A DNA stretch of 64,000 bases from an uncultured Bacteroides sp. (GTDB lineage: Bacteria > Bacteroidota > Bacteroidia > Bacteroidales > Bacteroidaceae), in assembly GCF_959029255.1 (NCBI RefSeq), contig NZ_CAUFUE010000005.1, positions 135,814 through 199,813 of the forward strand. The letters run 5' to 3'. This document shows, in pieces, positions 17,697 to 26,851 of this stretch. The translations under genes and the position numbers were made by a program. How positions within the stretch are numbered: the first letter of the stretch is position 1; each line of letters begins with the position of its first letter. The notes below the pieces were generated by a model. It was not told the origin of the DNA and did no database searches. It was given only the letters and a program-made list of their open reading frames with translations.

Positions 17697-19643
17697 ATGA
17701 ATAAACTATGGAATGCGGCAATTTTGCTGGGAGCGGCTTTGATGGTCGCCTGTACACCCCCTGACTCATGGGAGTTGACCTCAAAGGATAACAATGTCCG
17801 TTTTGTATTGGAAAATAAGGAAACGGATGGAGTAAAGGATTTATCTTATTCTGTCTACTACAACGATACGGTAGCTATCGAGAATTCCCTTTTGGGGCTG
17901 GTGATGGATACACAGGAGTGTGGCAAGGATGCTAAGTTTGTATCCGCTACTCCGGTGAAAGATATAACCGAAGCTTACCGGTTGAAGTCGGGTAAGAAAA
18001 TGAATACAGTGAACGATTGTCGTGAACAGACATTTAAATTCCGTACAGAGAAAGGACTTGATTTCAATCTGATTGTTCGTGTCTATGACAATGGAGTTGC
18101 CTTTCGTTACGGCTTTCCCAATGCGGATAGTCAGACTCATACCATTCAGGCTGAACACACAGAGTTTGCCGTACCGGTAAACGGCAAGGCGTGGATACAC
18201 CCATACGATTGGAACAGCCGTAAGAAACCCAGTTACGAGCAATATTGTGAGAACGGGATAGATATCCGTTCGGATTGTAAACACGGTAGGGGTTGGGCAT
18301 TTCCCATGTTGTTCCAGACCAACGGTTTGTGGATGATGATAACGGAAGCTCAACTGGATGGTACCTATCCGGCTACCCATATTGATAATTCTGGTACTCA
18401 AAGTGCCTATAAAATCCGTTTCCCCGAACTGGATGAGCCTATCGTGCCGGATGCTGTAGAACCCGTATCCCAGATGCCTTGGTATACGCCGTGGCGCGCC
18501 ATTATCGTAGGAGATAATTTGAATACGATTTTCCAGAACCAGATGGTATCCCATCTGAACCCCTCTTCTGTGGTGGAAGATGAGTCTTGGATAAAAGCCG
18601 GACGTGCTTGTTGGAGTTGGTGGTATAACGGCTCTTCCGTACGCGATTTCAAAGAACAGTTGAAGTATGTGGAGCTCAGTGCGGAAATGGGTTGGGAATA
18701 TATGCTGATAGATGCAGGTTGGCAACGTATGGGAAATGGCGGTACCATGGAAGATGTTGTGAAGTATGCTCAGTCCAAAGGTGTAGGTATATGGTTGTGG
18801 TATCATTCGGGCGCGGGTCATGAGAATGATACGGTAGCGGCGCGTCGTATTATGTGTGATCCGGAATTGCGCCGTGCGGAAATGAAACGTATCAGTGATA
18901 TCGGCGTGAAAGGTATCAAGGTCGATTTCTTCGACTCCGACAAGCAACGTGTCATCCAGTTATATCCTGCTATTCTGAAAGATGCAGCGGATAATCATCT
19001 GTTGGTAGACCTGCATGGCGCCACATTGCCGCGTGGCTATGAACGCACCTATCCGAACTTGATGACCACGGAGGCCATTCGTGGAGGAGAAACTCTGGGA
19101 CAGCAACCCCGTTGTGACCGTGCTGCCGAACACAACGCCACTGTTCCTTTCACCCGTAATGTGGTGGGCTCTATGGATTATACTCCGGTGACTTTCTCCA
19201 ATAAGATACGTCAGGGAGTACCTGCTATCCGTAAGACTACCGTGGCACACCAGTTGGCTTTGGCTGTTGTTTTTGAGTCAGGTTTCCAATGTTTTGCCGA
19301 TAGGGCTGAGGCTTATCTCGGATTGCCGGAACAACCTAAACAATTCTTGAAAGATGTTCCTGCTGCCTGGGATGAAAGTTGCTTGTTGGCTGGTTATCCG
19401 TCAGATTATGTAATTATAGCCCGTCGTTCGGGTGATAACTGGTATGTGGGCGGTATTAACGGTAAGAACGAGAGTCGTGAATTGGAATTCACACTTCCTG
19501 ATGCCTGTAAGGGTAAACCGTTCACGATGATTACGGATGGTGCGGATAAGGATGCTTTCGACTACATGGCGATAGAGAACACCAATGGAACGGTGAAGGT
19601 GAAGTTGCTCCCCAATGGAGGTTTTGCCGGTATCATACGGTAG
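17697..19643 (+). CDS. GH97 glycosidase, retaining type (copy 2), lipoprotein
   Basis: A 648-residue GH97 with a lipoprotein signal (ALMVACTPP), so anchored to a membrane, unlike the preceding soluble copy. Family motifs are KAWIHPYDWN, IKAGRACWSWWYNG, LVDLHGATLPRGYERTYPN and EAIRGGE. Asp410 in GIKVDFFDSD is the nucleophile of the retaining subgroup, which acts on alpha-galactosides. It is the last gene before a 465-base gap containing hairpin repeats and a new promoter. Confidence 0.9.
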   Translation: MNKLWNAAILLGAALMVACTPPDSWELTSKDNNVRFVLENKETDGVKDLSYSVYYNDTVAIENSLLGLVMDTQECGKDAKFVSATPVKDITEAYRLKSGKKMNTVNDCREQTFKFRTEKGLDFNLIVRVYDNGVAFRYGFPNADSQTHTIQAEHTEFAVPVNGKAWIHPYDWNSRKKPSYEQYCENGIDIRSDCKHGRGWAFPMLFQTNGLWMMITEAQLDGTYPATHIDNSGTQSAYKIRFPELDEPIVPDAVEPVSQMPWYTPWRAIIVGDNLNTIFQNQMVSHLNPSSVVEDESWIKAGRACWSWWYNGSSVRDFKEQLKYVELSAEMGWEYMLIDAGWQRMGNGGTMEDVVKYAQSKGVGIWLWYHSGAGHENDTVAARRIMCDPELRRAEMKRISDIGVKGIKVDFFDSDKQRVIQLYPAILKDAADNHLLVDLHGATLPRGYERTYPNLMTTEAIRGGETLGQQPRCDRAAEHNATVPFTRNVVGSMDYTPVTFSNKIRQGVPAIRKTTVAHQLALAVVFESGFQCFADRAEAYLGLPEQPKQFLKDVPAAWDESCLLAGYPSDYVIIARRSGDNWYVGGINGKNESRELEFTLPDACKGKPFTMITDGADKDAFDYMAIENTNGTVKVKLLPNGGFAGIIR

Positions 19644-19697
19644 GTAGATGGTGATTCTTCATTCATCATTTATTTTATAGGAACTTAAAACGTCACT

Positions 19698-19756
19698 TAT
19701 AGTGATTGAACACCATTCATATAGTGATTGAATGCCCAAAACATCCGGGTGTTTTG
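19698..19756. repeat. Direct repeats and a small hairpin in the GH97-GH31 gap
   Basis: TATAGTGATTGAA occurs twice (19698-19710 and 19720-19732), 22 bases apart. Directly after them lies CCCAAAACATCCGGGTGTTTTG (split as CCCAAAACATC and CGGGTGTTTTG; 19735-19756), which folds back on itself through AAAACA/TGTTTT. The same 18-base core recurs inside the larger hairpin just downstream. Confidence 0.7.
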
Positions 19757-19760
19757 TATA

Positions 19761-19824
19761 AAAACATCCCCATGTATTACCCCAAAACATCCGGGTGTTT
19801 TAGGGTAAAACATGGGGATGTTTT
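19761..19824. repeat. 64-nt near-perfect inverted repeat
   Basis: The outer arms AAAACATCCCCATGT (19761-19775) and ACATGGGGATGTTTT (19810-19824) are exactly complementary over 15 bases. The inner parts ATTACCCCAAAACA (19776-19789) and TGTTTTAGGGTAAA (19796-19809) pair with two mismatches around a 6-nt loop TCCGGG. This makes a 29-bp stem. No T tract follows, so it is not a simple terminator. The rest of the gap to 20109 also holds GATATATGCGGGTGT (19830) and the near-copy GATATATGCGGTGT (19958). Confidence 0.85.
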
Positions 19825-19996
19825 CAGATGATATATGCGGGTGTTCTCTGTGTTCAGTATCTATATGAAAGGTATTCAGTCATGATATATAGTGTACTCG
19901 GTCTTAATCTTTGAGGTGATGAGTCTTCATTCAGTGGCTGATTGCTGTTTATTGCCCGATATATGCGGTGTCAATCCTTCTATTGGAACGTAATTG

Positions 19997-20049
19997 AAAG
20001 TTTTTTATACAATATTACAATATGAATATGATATAGTTCCGTTTCTTTG
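19997..20049 (+). promoter_or_regulatory. Candidate regulated promoter of the GH31 gene (24-nt element + 21 nt + -7 box)
   Basis: The 24-mer at 19997-20020 has halves AAAGTTTTTTAT and ACAATATTACAA and matches the element before GH105 (45959-45982) at 21 of 24 positions. It ends 21 nt before TTTCTTTG (20042-20049), a -7 box with one mismatch to TAnnTTTG. The spacing is identical to that at 46004. Confidence 0.65.
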
Positions 20050-20108
20050 TAACGTTCTATTTATTAACGCGGAATTAATCTAAATATTTAATATAGACAA
20101 TAAAAACC

Positions 20109-22253
20109 ATGAAAAAGAAATTGATTTTAGGAGCGCTTGCGGTATTGATGCTGTTTCCGGCGAATGCGCAAATAGCCTGGAAACAGATTGAACCCGGAGT
20201 TTGGAAAGGTGTGGTTGGTACTCCCGAAGAATACTCATTGTTGGGTGTGGCGGATGTGACTCCGTTGAAAGAGGGTTTTGCACGTTTGCCCGAGGTTACT
20301 TTGCCATCGTTTGCCAATGAGATTGTAGGCGAAATACAAGATGGAAAGACTAGTCTTCGCATCCCTTTACAAAAGAAAGAACAACTCTACGGTTTTGGCC
20401 TGAACTTCCAGACCGTACACCAACGTGGCAAAATACTGAATTTGCACGTAGACCATTATGGCGGTAAGGACAACGGCCGTACGCATGCGCCCGTCCCATT
20501 CTATATTTCAAGCCTGGGTTATGGTGTCTTCATTAATTCGGCTCGCTATCTAACGGTTTATGCAGGTTCTGGCGCCCGCAAGGATAGCCCCAATGCACCG
20601 GTTGCCAAAGACCGCAATACGGATAAATCCTGGACTGCAAGCCCGTACTCGGATGCTGTTTCTATTCTTGTCCCTGCTCCCGGCGCTGAGATTTATATAT
20701 TTGCCGGACCTACGCCGATGGATGTAATACGCCGTTACAATCTGTTGTGCGGTGGCGGTACTTTACCACCGCGCTGGGGACTGGGTTTCACACAACGTAC
20801 CAAGAAGCTCTATACGGCAGAAGATGTGAAGAAAGAAGCTGATGAATTTGAGCGTCAGGGGTATCCCCTTGATTTTATCGGATTGGAACCGGGTTGGCAG
20901 AGCAAGGCTTATCCTTGTACGCTCGAGTGGGATGAGGGACGTTTTCCCAATCCTGCCGGTTTCGTGAAGGAAATGTTGGATAAAGGCGTTCGCATCAATC
21001 TGTGGACTAATCCTTATCTCTCTCCCGAGTCGGAGGTATATAAGGCAATGTATCCAGTCAGTGGTTCGCACACCGTGTGGTGTGGCATCGTTCCTGACCT
21101 GGCAGGCGAGAAGGCTCGCCAACTGTGGAAAGATAAGTTGGAGAAAGAACATATCGGCATCGGTGTCAGTGGCTATAAGATTGATGAAGTAGACGGATAC
21201 GACCGCTATGTATGGCCCGATGTGGCTACTTTCCCCAGTGGTAAGTCTGCTGAACAGATGCGTCAGACATACGGTTTGTGGGTGCAACGTACCACAGCAG
21301 AGCTTTATAAACAACGCAATCAACGTACTTTCGGTCTGGTACGTGCTTCCAATGGTGGTAGCAGTTCATTCCCATACGTTATTTATAATGACTATTACAG
21401 TCATCAGGATTTTATTACCGCTTTGATAAACTCCGGTTTTAGCGGGGTATTGTGGACTCCCGAAGTGCGCGGTTCAAAGACTGCCGAAGAGTGGCTGCGT
21501 CGTTTCCAATCCGTTGTTTTCTCACCGATGGCAATGATTAATGCCTGGGCAAGCGGTACTAAGCCCTGGTCTTTCCCCGAGGTGGCTGAACAAATAAAGG
21601 AATATGCTACTTTGCGTATGCAGATGATGCCGTATTGGTATACGGAATTTGCCCGTTATCATTTTGATGGTATTCCTCCTTTCCGTGCCATAAACCTTGA
21701 GCCCGGTTTCAATCCTGAACAGGCTGTCAGCAAAGAGATGAAGAGTTCCAATCTGGAAGATAATCCTTATTTGGAAGCTATTTCCAAAGAGATAAAAGAC
21801 CAATATATGGCAGGTGAATATCTGTTGGTTGCTCCCATGTTTGCAGGACAAAAAGAACGTAGTGTCGTTTTGCCCCAAGGTGACTGGTATGACTTCTATA
21901 CCGGAAAATACGTGGGTAACGGTGAGAGGATAAAGGTTGCTCCCGGTTTGGACCGTATACCTGTATATGTGAAAGATGGTGCGGTTATTCCTTTTATGGA
22001 AGCTACACTCCATGCTCCTAAGGCGGGACAGAAGATCAATCTTGAAATTCGCCATTATGGTAAGGCGGATGGTTCCTATCGTCTGTATGATGACGATGGT
22101 GAAACTTTCGACTATGAAAAGGGAGCATATTCTTGGCGTGATATCAAAGTGACGCGCGATAAGAAAGGACGTTTGAAAGGTACCATTTCTAAAGCAGAGA
22201 AAGGAAAACCGGATAATATAGCTACTGTTACTTGGAAATTTATGACAGAGTAG
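20109..22253 (+). CDS. GH31 alpha-glycosidase
   Basis: Secreted 714-residue GH31 (signal peptide ending ANAQ). Recognisable features are the N-terminal beta-sandwich (EQLYGFGLNFQ), TLPPRWGLGFTQR at the start of the barrel, LDFIGLEPGWQ, INLWTNPY, and the nucleophile Asp359 in GYKIDEVDGYD. The subgroup differs from the common KTDFGE-type enzymes, so alpha-glucosidase, alpha-xylosidase or alpha-galactosidase activity are all possible. Given the neighbours, an alpha-galactoside is a reasonable guess. It has its own promoter and is flanked on both sides by hairpin repeats. Confidence 0.9.
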   Translation: MKKKLILGALAVLMLFPANAQIAWKQIEPGVWKGVVGTPEEYSLLGVADVTPLKEGFARLPEVTLPSFANEIVGEIQDGKTSLRIPLQKKEQLYGFGLNFQTVHQRGKILNLHVDHYGGKDNGRTHAPVPFYISSLGYGVFINSARYLTVYAGSGARKDSPNAPVAKDRNTDKSWTASPYSDAVSILVPAPGAEIYIFAGPTPMDVIRRYNLLCGGGTLPPRWGLGFTQRTKKLYTAEDVKKEADEFERQGYPLDFIGLEPGWQSKAYPCTLEWDEGRFPNPAGFVKEMLDKGVRINLWTNPYLSPESEVYKAMYPVSGSHTVWCGIVPDLAGEKARQLWKDKLEKEHIGIGVSGYKIDEVDGYDRYVWPDVATFPSGKSAEQMRQTYGLWVQRTTAELYKQRNQRTFGLVRASNGGSSSFPYVIYNDYYSHQDFITALINSGFSGVLWTPEVRGSKTAEEWLRRFQSVVFSPMAMINAWASGTKPWSFPEVAEQIKEYATLRMQMMPYWYTEFARYHFDGIPPFRAINLEPGFNPEQAVSKEMKSSNLEDNPYLEAISKEIKDQYMAGEYLLVAPMFAGQKERSVVLPQGDWYDFYTGKYVGNGERIKVAPGLDRIPVYVKDGAVIPFMEATLHAPKAGQKINLEIRHYGKADGSYRLYDDDGETFDYEKGAYSWRDIKVTRDKKGRLKGTISKAEKGKPDNIATVTWKFMTE

Positions 22254-22279
22254 AAATGAAGGAAACGAGTTGACGAGTA

Positions 22280-22345
22280 AACAAGTTGACAAGGAGCTAC
22301 GCGTTGGCTCTGGTTGCGTAGCCCTCGTTCCCTTGTCAACTTGTT
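22280..22345. repeat. Intergenic inverted repeat between GH31 and GH36
   Basis: AACAAGTTGACAAGG (22280-22294) pairs perfectly with CCTTGTCAACTTGTT (22331-22345), 15 bp. A second nested stem, GCTACGC (22296-22302) with GCGTAGC (22316-22322), lies inside. Short degenerate copies of the arm flank it on both sides (GAGTTGACGAG before; AACTTGTTCCCTTGTCAA after). It is not followed by a T tract. Confidence 0.8.
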
Positions 22346-22384
22346 AACTTGTTCCCTTGTCAATTGATTTAAAACCCATAAGAA

Positions 22385-24550
22385 ATGCACAAAATTACAA
22401 CTTTACTTATATTCCTGTGCTGCACCTGCCTGATGCGTGCAGCAGACAATCCGAATGTGAAAAAAATATTCTCCGTTACTTCGGGTGAACTGAAGCTGAC
22501 TTTCATGGTAGGCGCAGACAATCGCCTGTATCAACTGGGCTTTGGTGATGCGGACGCTAAAGTAGAAGCTCCTGCTAAAATGCCTTCGCGCGAACGGGAG
22601 TTTTATCCTCCGTACGGTAATGGCGTGTTGACAGAACCGGCTTTGCAAGCTACCCATGCCGATGGTAATACTTCTACGGAACTTCACTATACGGGACATC
22701 GTACGGAAGACTTGGGTGATGGTATTTCTCAAACCGTTATTTCTTTGAAAGACCCTGCCTATCCGTTTACGGTGGACCTCTACATCAAATGTTATGCAGA
22801 CAACAGTATGATGGAACTTTGGAATACCGTGAGCCATAATGAGAAAGGAAAGGTGGTACTCTATCGTTTTGCTTCTGCTTCTCCGGTGGTGAAAGCAAAA
22901 GAGTATTGGCTTACTCAGTTTATGGGTAACTATAAGCGTGAGGCTACTCTTTCTGAAGAACGTTTGTCGGAAGGGGTTAAGATTTTAGATTCCAAGTTGG
23001 GAGTACGTGCCCATCAGATGCGTATCCCTTCTTTCATGCTTTCATTGAATGCTGCGGCGGATGAGAATAAAGGAGAAGTATTGGCTGCTTCCTTGCGTTG
23101 GAGCGGTAGTTTCCAGTTTGCGTTTGATATGGACTGGAATAAAAATCTCCGGATGTTGACAGGTATGAACCCGTTGGGTTCCCAGTACTATCTGGAACGT
23201 GGCGGTACTTTCACTACTCCTGCTATATTGTTTGCATACAGTAAAAAGGGAAAAGGAGAGGCAAGCCGTCGTTATCACCGTTGGGCTATGAAACATGCCA
23301 TCCGTGACGCACAGAAGGACCGTCCGGTCTTGTTGAATAACTGGGAAGCTACCCATTGTGATTTTGATGAAGAACGGCTGAAGGAACTTTTCAATGGCGC
23401 TCGTCAGGTAGGTGCGGAACTTTTCTTGCTGGACGATGGTTGGTTCGGTAATGGTCCTTATTCCCGTGACGATGATAAGCATGGTTTGGGAGACTGGGAG
23501 CCTTCTACCAAGAAACTTCCCCGTGGCCTTTCTTATATCGCTAAAGAAGCTCTGAAACGTAAAGTCGGTTTTGGTATCTGGTTGGAGCCGGAAATGGTAA
23601 ACCCGCAAAGTGAACTCTATCAAAAGCATCCCGATTGGATAATTACTCAACCCAAGCGTGAACCGATATTGGGACGTCATCAGGAAATACTTGACCTGAC
23701 CCGTCCTGAAGTGCAGGCTTATGAGTGGGAAATCATTGACAAGACATTGCGTCCTAACCCTGACATTACGTATGTTAAATGGGATTGTAACCGTTATGTC
23801 ACTCAGCCCGGTTCAGGTTATCTGCAACCTTCGGAACAGAGCCATCTCTGGATTGATTATAACTGGGCGCTTTACCGCTTGATGAACCGTTTTGCCAAAG
23901 AATTCCCTAATGTGATGGCAATGCTTTGTGCCGGTGGCTCAGGTCGTGTGGATTATGGAGCTTTACCTTATTTCCACAGTTTCTGGCCTAGTGACAATAC
24001 TGATCCTCTGGGACGTATCAAAATACAGTGGGGATTTTCTCATTTCTTCCCTGCAAGTACAATCTCCGCTCATGTCACCCGCATGGGTAAGCGTCACCTT
24101 AAACTGGCGATAGATGTTGCTTTGAGTGGTGCTTTCGGCGTTGACCTTGCACTGGATAAGGCTACGGCTGAAGAACGTGCGCAGATTGCGGATGCTGTTA
24201 AACTATATAAGGAAAGTATCCGTCCGCTGGTGATGCAAGGAGACTTATATCGTTTGGTATCTCCTTACGAACAGCCGTTGGCATCATTAAGCTATGTTTC
24301 TGCTGATAAGCAAAATGCGGTGGTCTATCTCTATCAAACCAAAGATGGTAATGTGCCTCAGGTGGTACTTGGGGGACTGGATGCTGATAAGAAGTACCGG
24401 GTAGAAGAAGTAGGACTTCCCAAAGGAGCCGTTTCCCGTTTCCCAGCTAACGGTAAGGTCTTCACGGGAGCTGAACTTATGAGTGCCGGATTGTCCAATC
24501 CTCTGAACGCTCAGTTTGAGAGTGCTGTGATTTTATTGAAAATACAATAA
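22385..24550 (+). CDS. GH36 alpha-galactosidase
   Basis: Secreted 721-residue retaining alpha-galactosidase (signal peptide about 20). The N-terminal beta-supersandwich is followed by the barrel with LLDDGWFGNGPYSRDDD, GFGIWLEPEMVNP, the nucleophile Asp467 in YVKWDCNR and the acid/base Asp537 in WPSDNTDPL. CAGGSGRVDYG and ISAHVTRMG are also typical. This length is that of the classic bacterial GH36 group. It is the fourth gene in the locus pointing to alpha-galactosides. Confidence 0.94.
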   Translation: MHKITTLLIFLCCTCLMRAADNPNVKKIFSVTSGELKLTFMVGADNRLYQLGFGDADAKVEAPAKMPSREREFYPPYGNGVLTEPALQATHADGNTSTELHYTGHRTEDLGDGISQTVISLKDPAYPFTVDLYIKCYADNSMMELWNTVSHNEKGKVVLYRFASASPVVKAKEYWLTQFMGNYKREATLSEERLSEGVKILDSKLGVRAHQMRIPSFMLSLNAAADENKGEVLAASLRWSGSFQFAFDMDWNKNLRMLTGMNPLGSQYYLERGGTFTTPAILFAYSKKGKGEASRRYHRWAMKHAIRDAQKDRPVLLNNWEATHCDFDEERLKELFNGARQVGAELFLLDDGWFGNGPYSRDDDKHGLGDWEPSTKKLPRGLSYIAKEALKRKVGFGIWLEPEMVNPQSELYQKHPDWIITQPKREPILGRHQEILDLTRPEVQAYEWEIIDKTLRPNPDITYVKWDCNRYVTQPGSGYLQPSEQSHLWIDYNWALYRLMNRFAKEFPNVMAMLCAGGSGRVDYGALPYFHSFWPSDNTDPLGRIKIQWGFSHFFPASTISAHVTRMGKRHLKLAIDVALSGAFGVDLALDKATAEERAQIADAVKLYKESIRPLVMQGDLYRLVSPYEQPLASLSYVSADKQNAVVYLYQTKDGNVPQVVLGGLDADKKYRVEEVGLPKGAVSRFPANGKVFTGAELMSAGLSNPLNAQFESAVILLKIQ

Positions 24551-24600
24551 TATAATTCAAGTTTCGTAAGTTTATGAAGAAGGGGGGTAAATGATAATTT

Positions 24601-24666
24601 AATGAAGAATGAAGAATTTGGCTGCGCAATGCAAACACGCCGCAAGGTAATTCTTCATTCTTCATT
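24601..24666. repeat. Intergenic inverted repeat between GH36 and the six-hairpin gene
   Basis: The arms AATGAAGAATGAAGAATT (24601-24618) and AATTCTTCATTCTTCATT (24649-24666) are exactly complementary over 18 bases around a 30-nt G+C-rich spacer. A partial third copy of the arm follows (GTTCTTCATTTCTCC). Organisation matches the repeat at 22280, although the arm sequence differs. No T tract follows. A short open frame on the minus strand through it is a by-product. Confidence 0.85.
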
Positions 24667-24741
24667 CTTAGTTCTTCATTTCTCCAAATTCCCATTTATA
24701 AACCTTATACAGAACATACGAAACTTTAATAACAATAATAT

Positions 24742-26775
24742 ATGAAGAGAATACTTCTAATTTTTGCATTACTTTTTACTACATCAGTAGTAGTTTGTGC
24801 CCAAACCGGGGATCGTTGGACTATTCAGGATGACGGGGCAATCCGTTGGAGTATGTCAGGGAATAACTTCCCTCACGAAGATCATCTTGAAATGAGTGGG
24901 CAGATGCTTTCTGTTGTTCTCCGTTATGGTGTGGATGCCCAACAGCGTTTTTATATGAACCGCAGCCTGGTGTTTCCTATGTTGCGTATGAAACCGAACA
25001 AGACACAGAATAATCTGAAACAGCGTTTTGATGTCAATATACCTGCTATGGTGACTGTAGACGATCAGACTCTTTTGAATGAAAAGGTCAGTGATATCAC
25101 CTTTAACGGTGTGATGCGTGTAGAAAGCGATTACGGATATATTCATCGTCGCAAAGAACTGAAGAAGGCGGTCCACGTAACGCGTTTGCTTTATCCTTCA
25201 CCCAATGAGGCCCGTTATTGTGAAGAGTACACATTCAAGAATAATAGTGGTAATGCGATAACCTTGCGTGTACCCGATTGGCATGTAACTTATACAACTC
25301 CTGAAGAGGCTGGGGTATATGGAGCCTATCGTATGGAGGCATCTCTTTCCAAGGCAGGGACTTTTGTCTTGAAACCAGGCGAAAAATTGGAGTTCTTTGC
25401 TATCTTCTCCGGTCATAAGGTGTCGGATGGTATGGATAATGCTGTTGTTTCCGGTATCAATATTGAAAAAGAACGTACCGAACGTCAGGCTCTGATTGAT
25501 CAGTGGTGGGGAAATCTTGTTCTTGATACTCCCGATCCTGTATTGAACCGTATGTTTGCCTTTGCCAAACTGCGTGGGGCGGAAAGTATTTATCGTACGA
25601 AAGGAGGTTTGATGCATGGTCCTGGTGGAGAAGCTTATTATGCTGCTGTATGGGCAAATGACCAGGCGGAATACATTAATCCTTTCTTCCCTTTCCTTGG
25701 ATACGAGATTGGTAACCAGTCGGCTTTGAATGCTTTCAGGCATTTTGCCCGTTATATGAATTCAGAATATAAGCCAATTCCAAGTTCTATAATTTCCGAA
25801 GGTGTCAGTTTCTGGCATGGGGCTAAAGATCGTGGGGATGGGGCGATGATAGCATACGGGGCTGCCCGCTATGCTTTGGCTCGTGGTGATAAAGAAGAGG
25901 CACGTGAACTCTGGCCGCTTATAGAATGGTGTTTGGAGTATTGCAAGCGTAAACTAACCCCCGATGGTGTGGTTGCTTCCAATTCCGATGAGTTGGAAAA
26001 CCGTTTCCCTGCCGGTGATGCCAATCTCTGTACTTCCACCTTATATTATGATGCTTTGCGCTCTGCCGCCTTGTTGGGACGTGAACTGGGTGTTCCGGCT
26101 AAACAGCTTTCTGCCTATAAGGATCAAGCCAATGCCTTGGAGCGTGCCATTGAAGCCCACTTTGGTTACGAAATAGAAGGGTTTCATAGTTATCGTTATT
26201 ATAAAGGAAATGATATTTTGCGTTCTTGGATTTGTATGCCGCTTGTAATGGGTATTTATACTCGTGCGCAAGGTACGATAGATGCCTTGTTCTCACCGCG
26301 CTTATGGACGGATGACGGCTTGTTGACACAGGCGGGTACAGAGACTTTCTGGGACCGTTCTACTCTCTATGCTCTTCGTGGCACGATTGCTGCGGGTGAA
26401 GTAGAAAAGGGTATGGACTTCTTGAAGAAATACTCTCATCGCCGTCTTTTAGGAGACCATGTGCCATACGCCATTGAAGCATGGCCTGAAGGTGATCAGC
26501 GCCATTTGTCAGCAGAGAGTGGGTTGTATTGTAGAATTTACACAGAAGGACTTTTCGGTATCCGTCCCACCGGGTTGAGTAGTTTTGAAATGACACCTCG
26601 TTTGCCACAGGAATGGGAATACATGAATTTGAATAAAATACGTGCTTTCAATTCGGACTTTGATATCCGTGTTTCCCGTGCCGGAAAGAAGTTGCATGTA
26701 GAGGTTATAAAAGCAGGAAAGACTATTATAAAGAAGAATATAGAGGAAGGAACAACCCTTAAAGTACGGGTGTAA
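24742..26775 (+). CDS. Six-hairpin (alpha/alpha)6 glycosidase-like protein, family not assigned
   Basis: A secreted 677-residue protein (signal peptide ending VCAQ). Residues about 1-240 are beta-rich; residues about 250-600 read as an (alpha/alpha)6 toroid (GGEAYYAAVWANDQAEYINPFFPF, split here at AAVWANDQAEY; MIAYGAARYALARGDKEEA; SAESGLYCRIYTEGLFG). A short beta domain closes it. Candidate acid residues lie in WANDQAEY and PEGDQRHLSAESG, but I cannot place it in a numbered GH family; it might relate to GH78/GH95/GH127-like clans. It closes the first CAZyme locus before HTCS-1. Confidence 0.7.
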   Translation: MKRILLIFALLFTTSVVVCAQTGDRWTIQDDGAIRWSMSGNNFPHEDHLEMSGQMLSVVLRYGVDAQQRFYMNRSLVFPMLRMKPNKTQNNLKQRFDVNIPAMVTVDDQTLLNEKVSDITFNGVMRVESDYGYIHRRKELKKAVHVTRLLYPSPNEARYCEEYTFKNNSGNAITLRVPDWHVTYTTPEEAGVYGAYRMEASLSKAGTFVLKPGEKLEFFAIFSGHKVSDGMDNAVVSGINIEKERTERQALIDQWWGNLVLDTPDPVLNRMFAFAKLRGAESIYRTKGGLMHGPGGEAYYAAVWANDQAEYINPFFPFLGYEIGNQSALNAFRHFARYMNSEYKPIPSSIISEGVSFWHGAKDRGDGAMIAYGAARYALARGDKEEARELWPLIEWCLEYCKRKLTPDGVVASNSDELENRFPAGDANLCTSTLYYDALRSAALLGRELGVPAKQLSAYKDQANALERAIEAHFGYEIEGFHSYRYYKGNDILRSWICMPLVMGIYTRAQGTIDALFSPRLWTDDGLLTQAGTETFWDRSTLYALRGTIAAGEVEKGMDFLKKYSHRRLLGDHVPYAIEAWPEGDQRHLSAESGLYCRIYTEGLFGIRPTGLSSFEMTPRLPQEWEYMNLNKIRAFNSDFDIRVSRAGKKLHVEVIKAGKTIIKKNIEEGTTLKVRV

Positions 26776-26783
26776 ATCGGGTT

Positions 26784-26805
26784 TGAGACTTTTTTGTCTG
26801 TCTCA
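26784..26805 (+). terminator. Weak hairpin after the first CAZyme locus
   Basis: TGAGAC (26784-26789) and GTCTCA (26800-26805) form a 6-bp stem around a T-rich loop. No clean T tract follows. It may end the CAZyme transcript but is weak. Confidence 0.35.
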
Positions 26806-26851
26806 TTTCCTGTTCTTTCCGTCTCTTTTTTGGCTTTATCTATTATAAAAT

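Noticed and set aside
17841..18947. Long minus-strand open frame of 368 codons inside the second GH97 gene
   Set aside because: It is the antisense of a well-supported GH97 gene; its translation is low-complexity and matches no family.
19698..19824. Possible CRISPR-like array
   Set aside because: Only two or three imperfect short repeats with inverted symmetry, no regular spacers and no cas genes.
24477..24695. Short minus-strand open frame across the gap after GH36
   Set aside because: It is produced by the inverted repeat at 24601-24666; the translation repeats NEEL/MKNEEL and is not a plausible protein.
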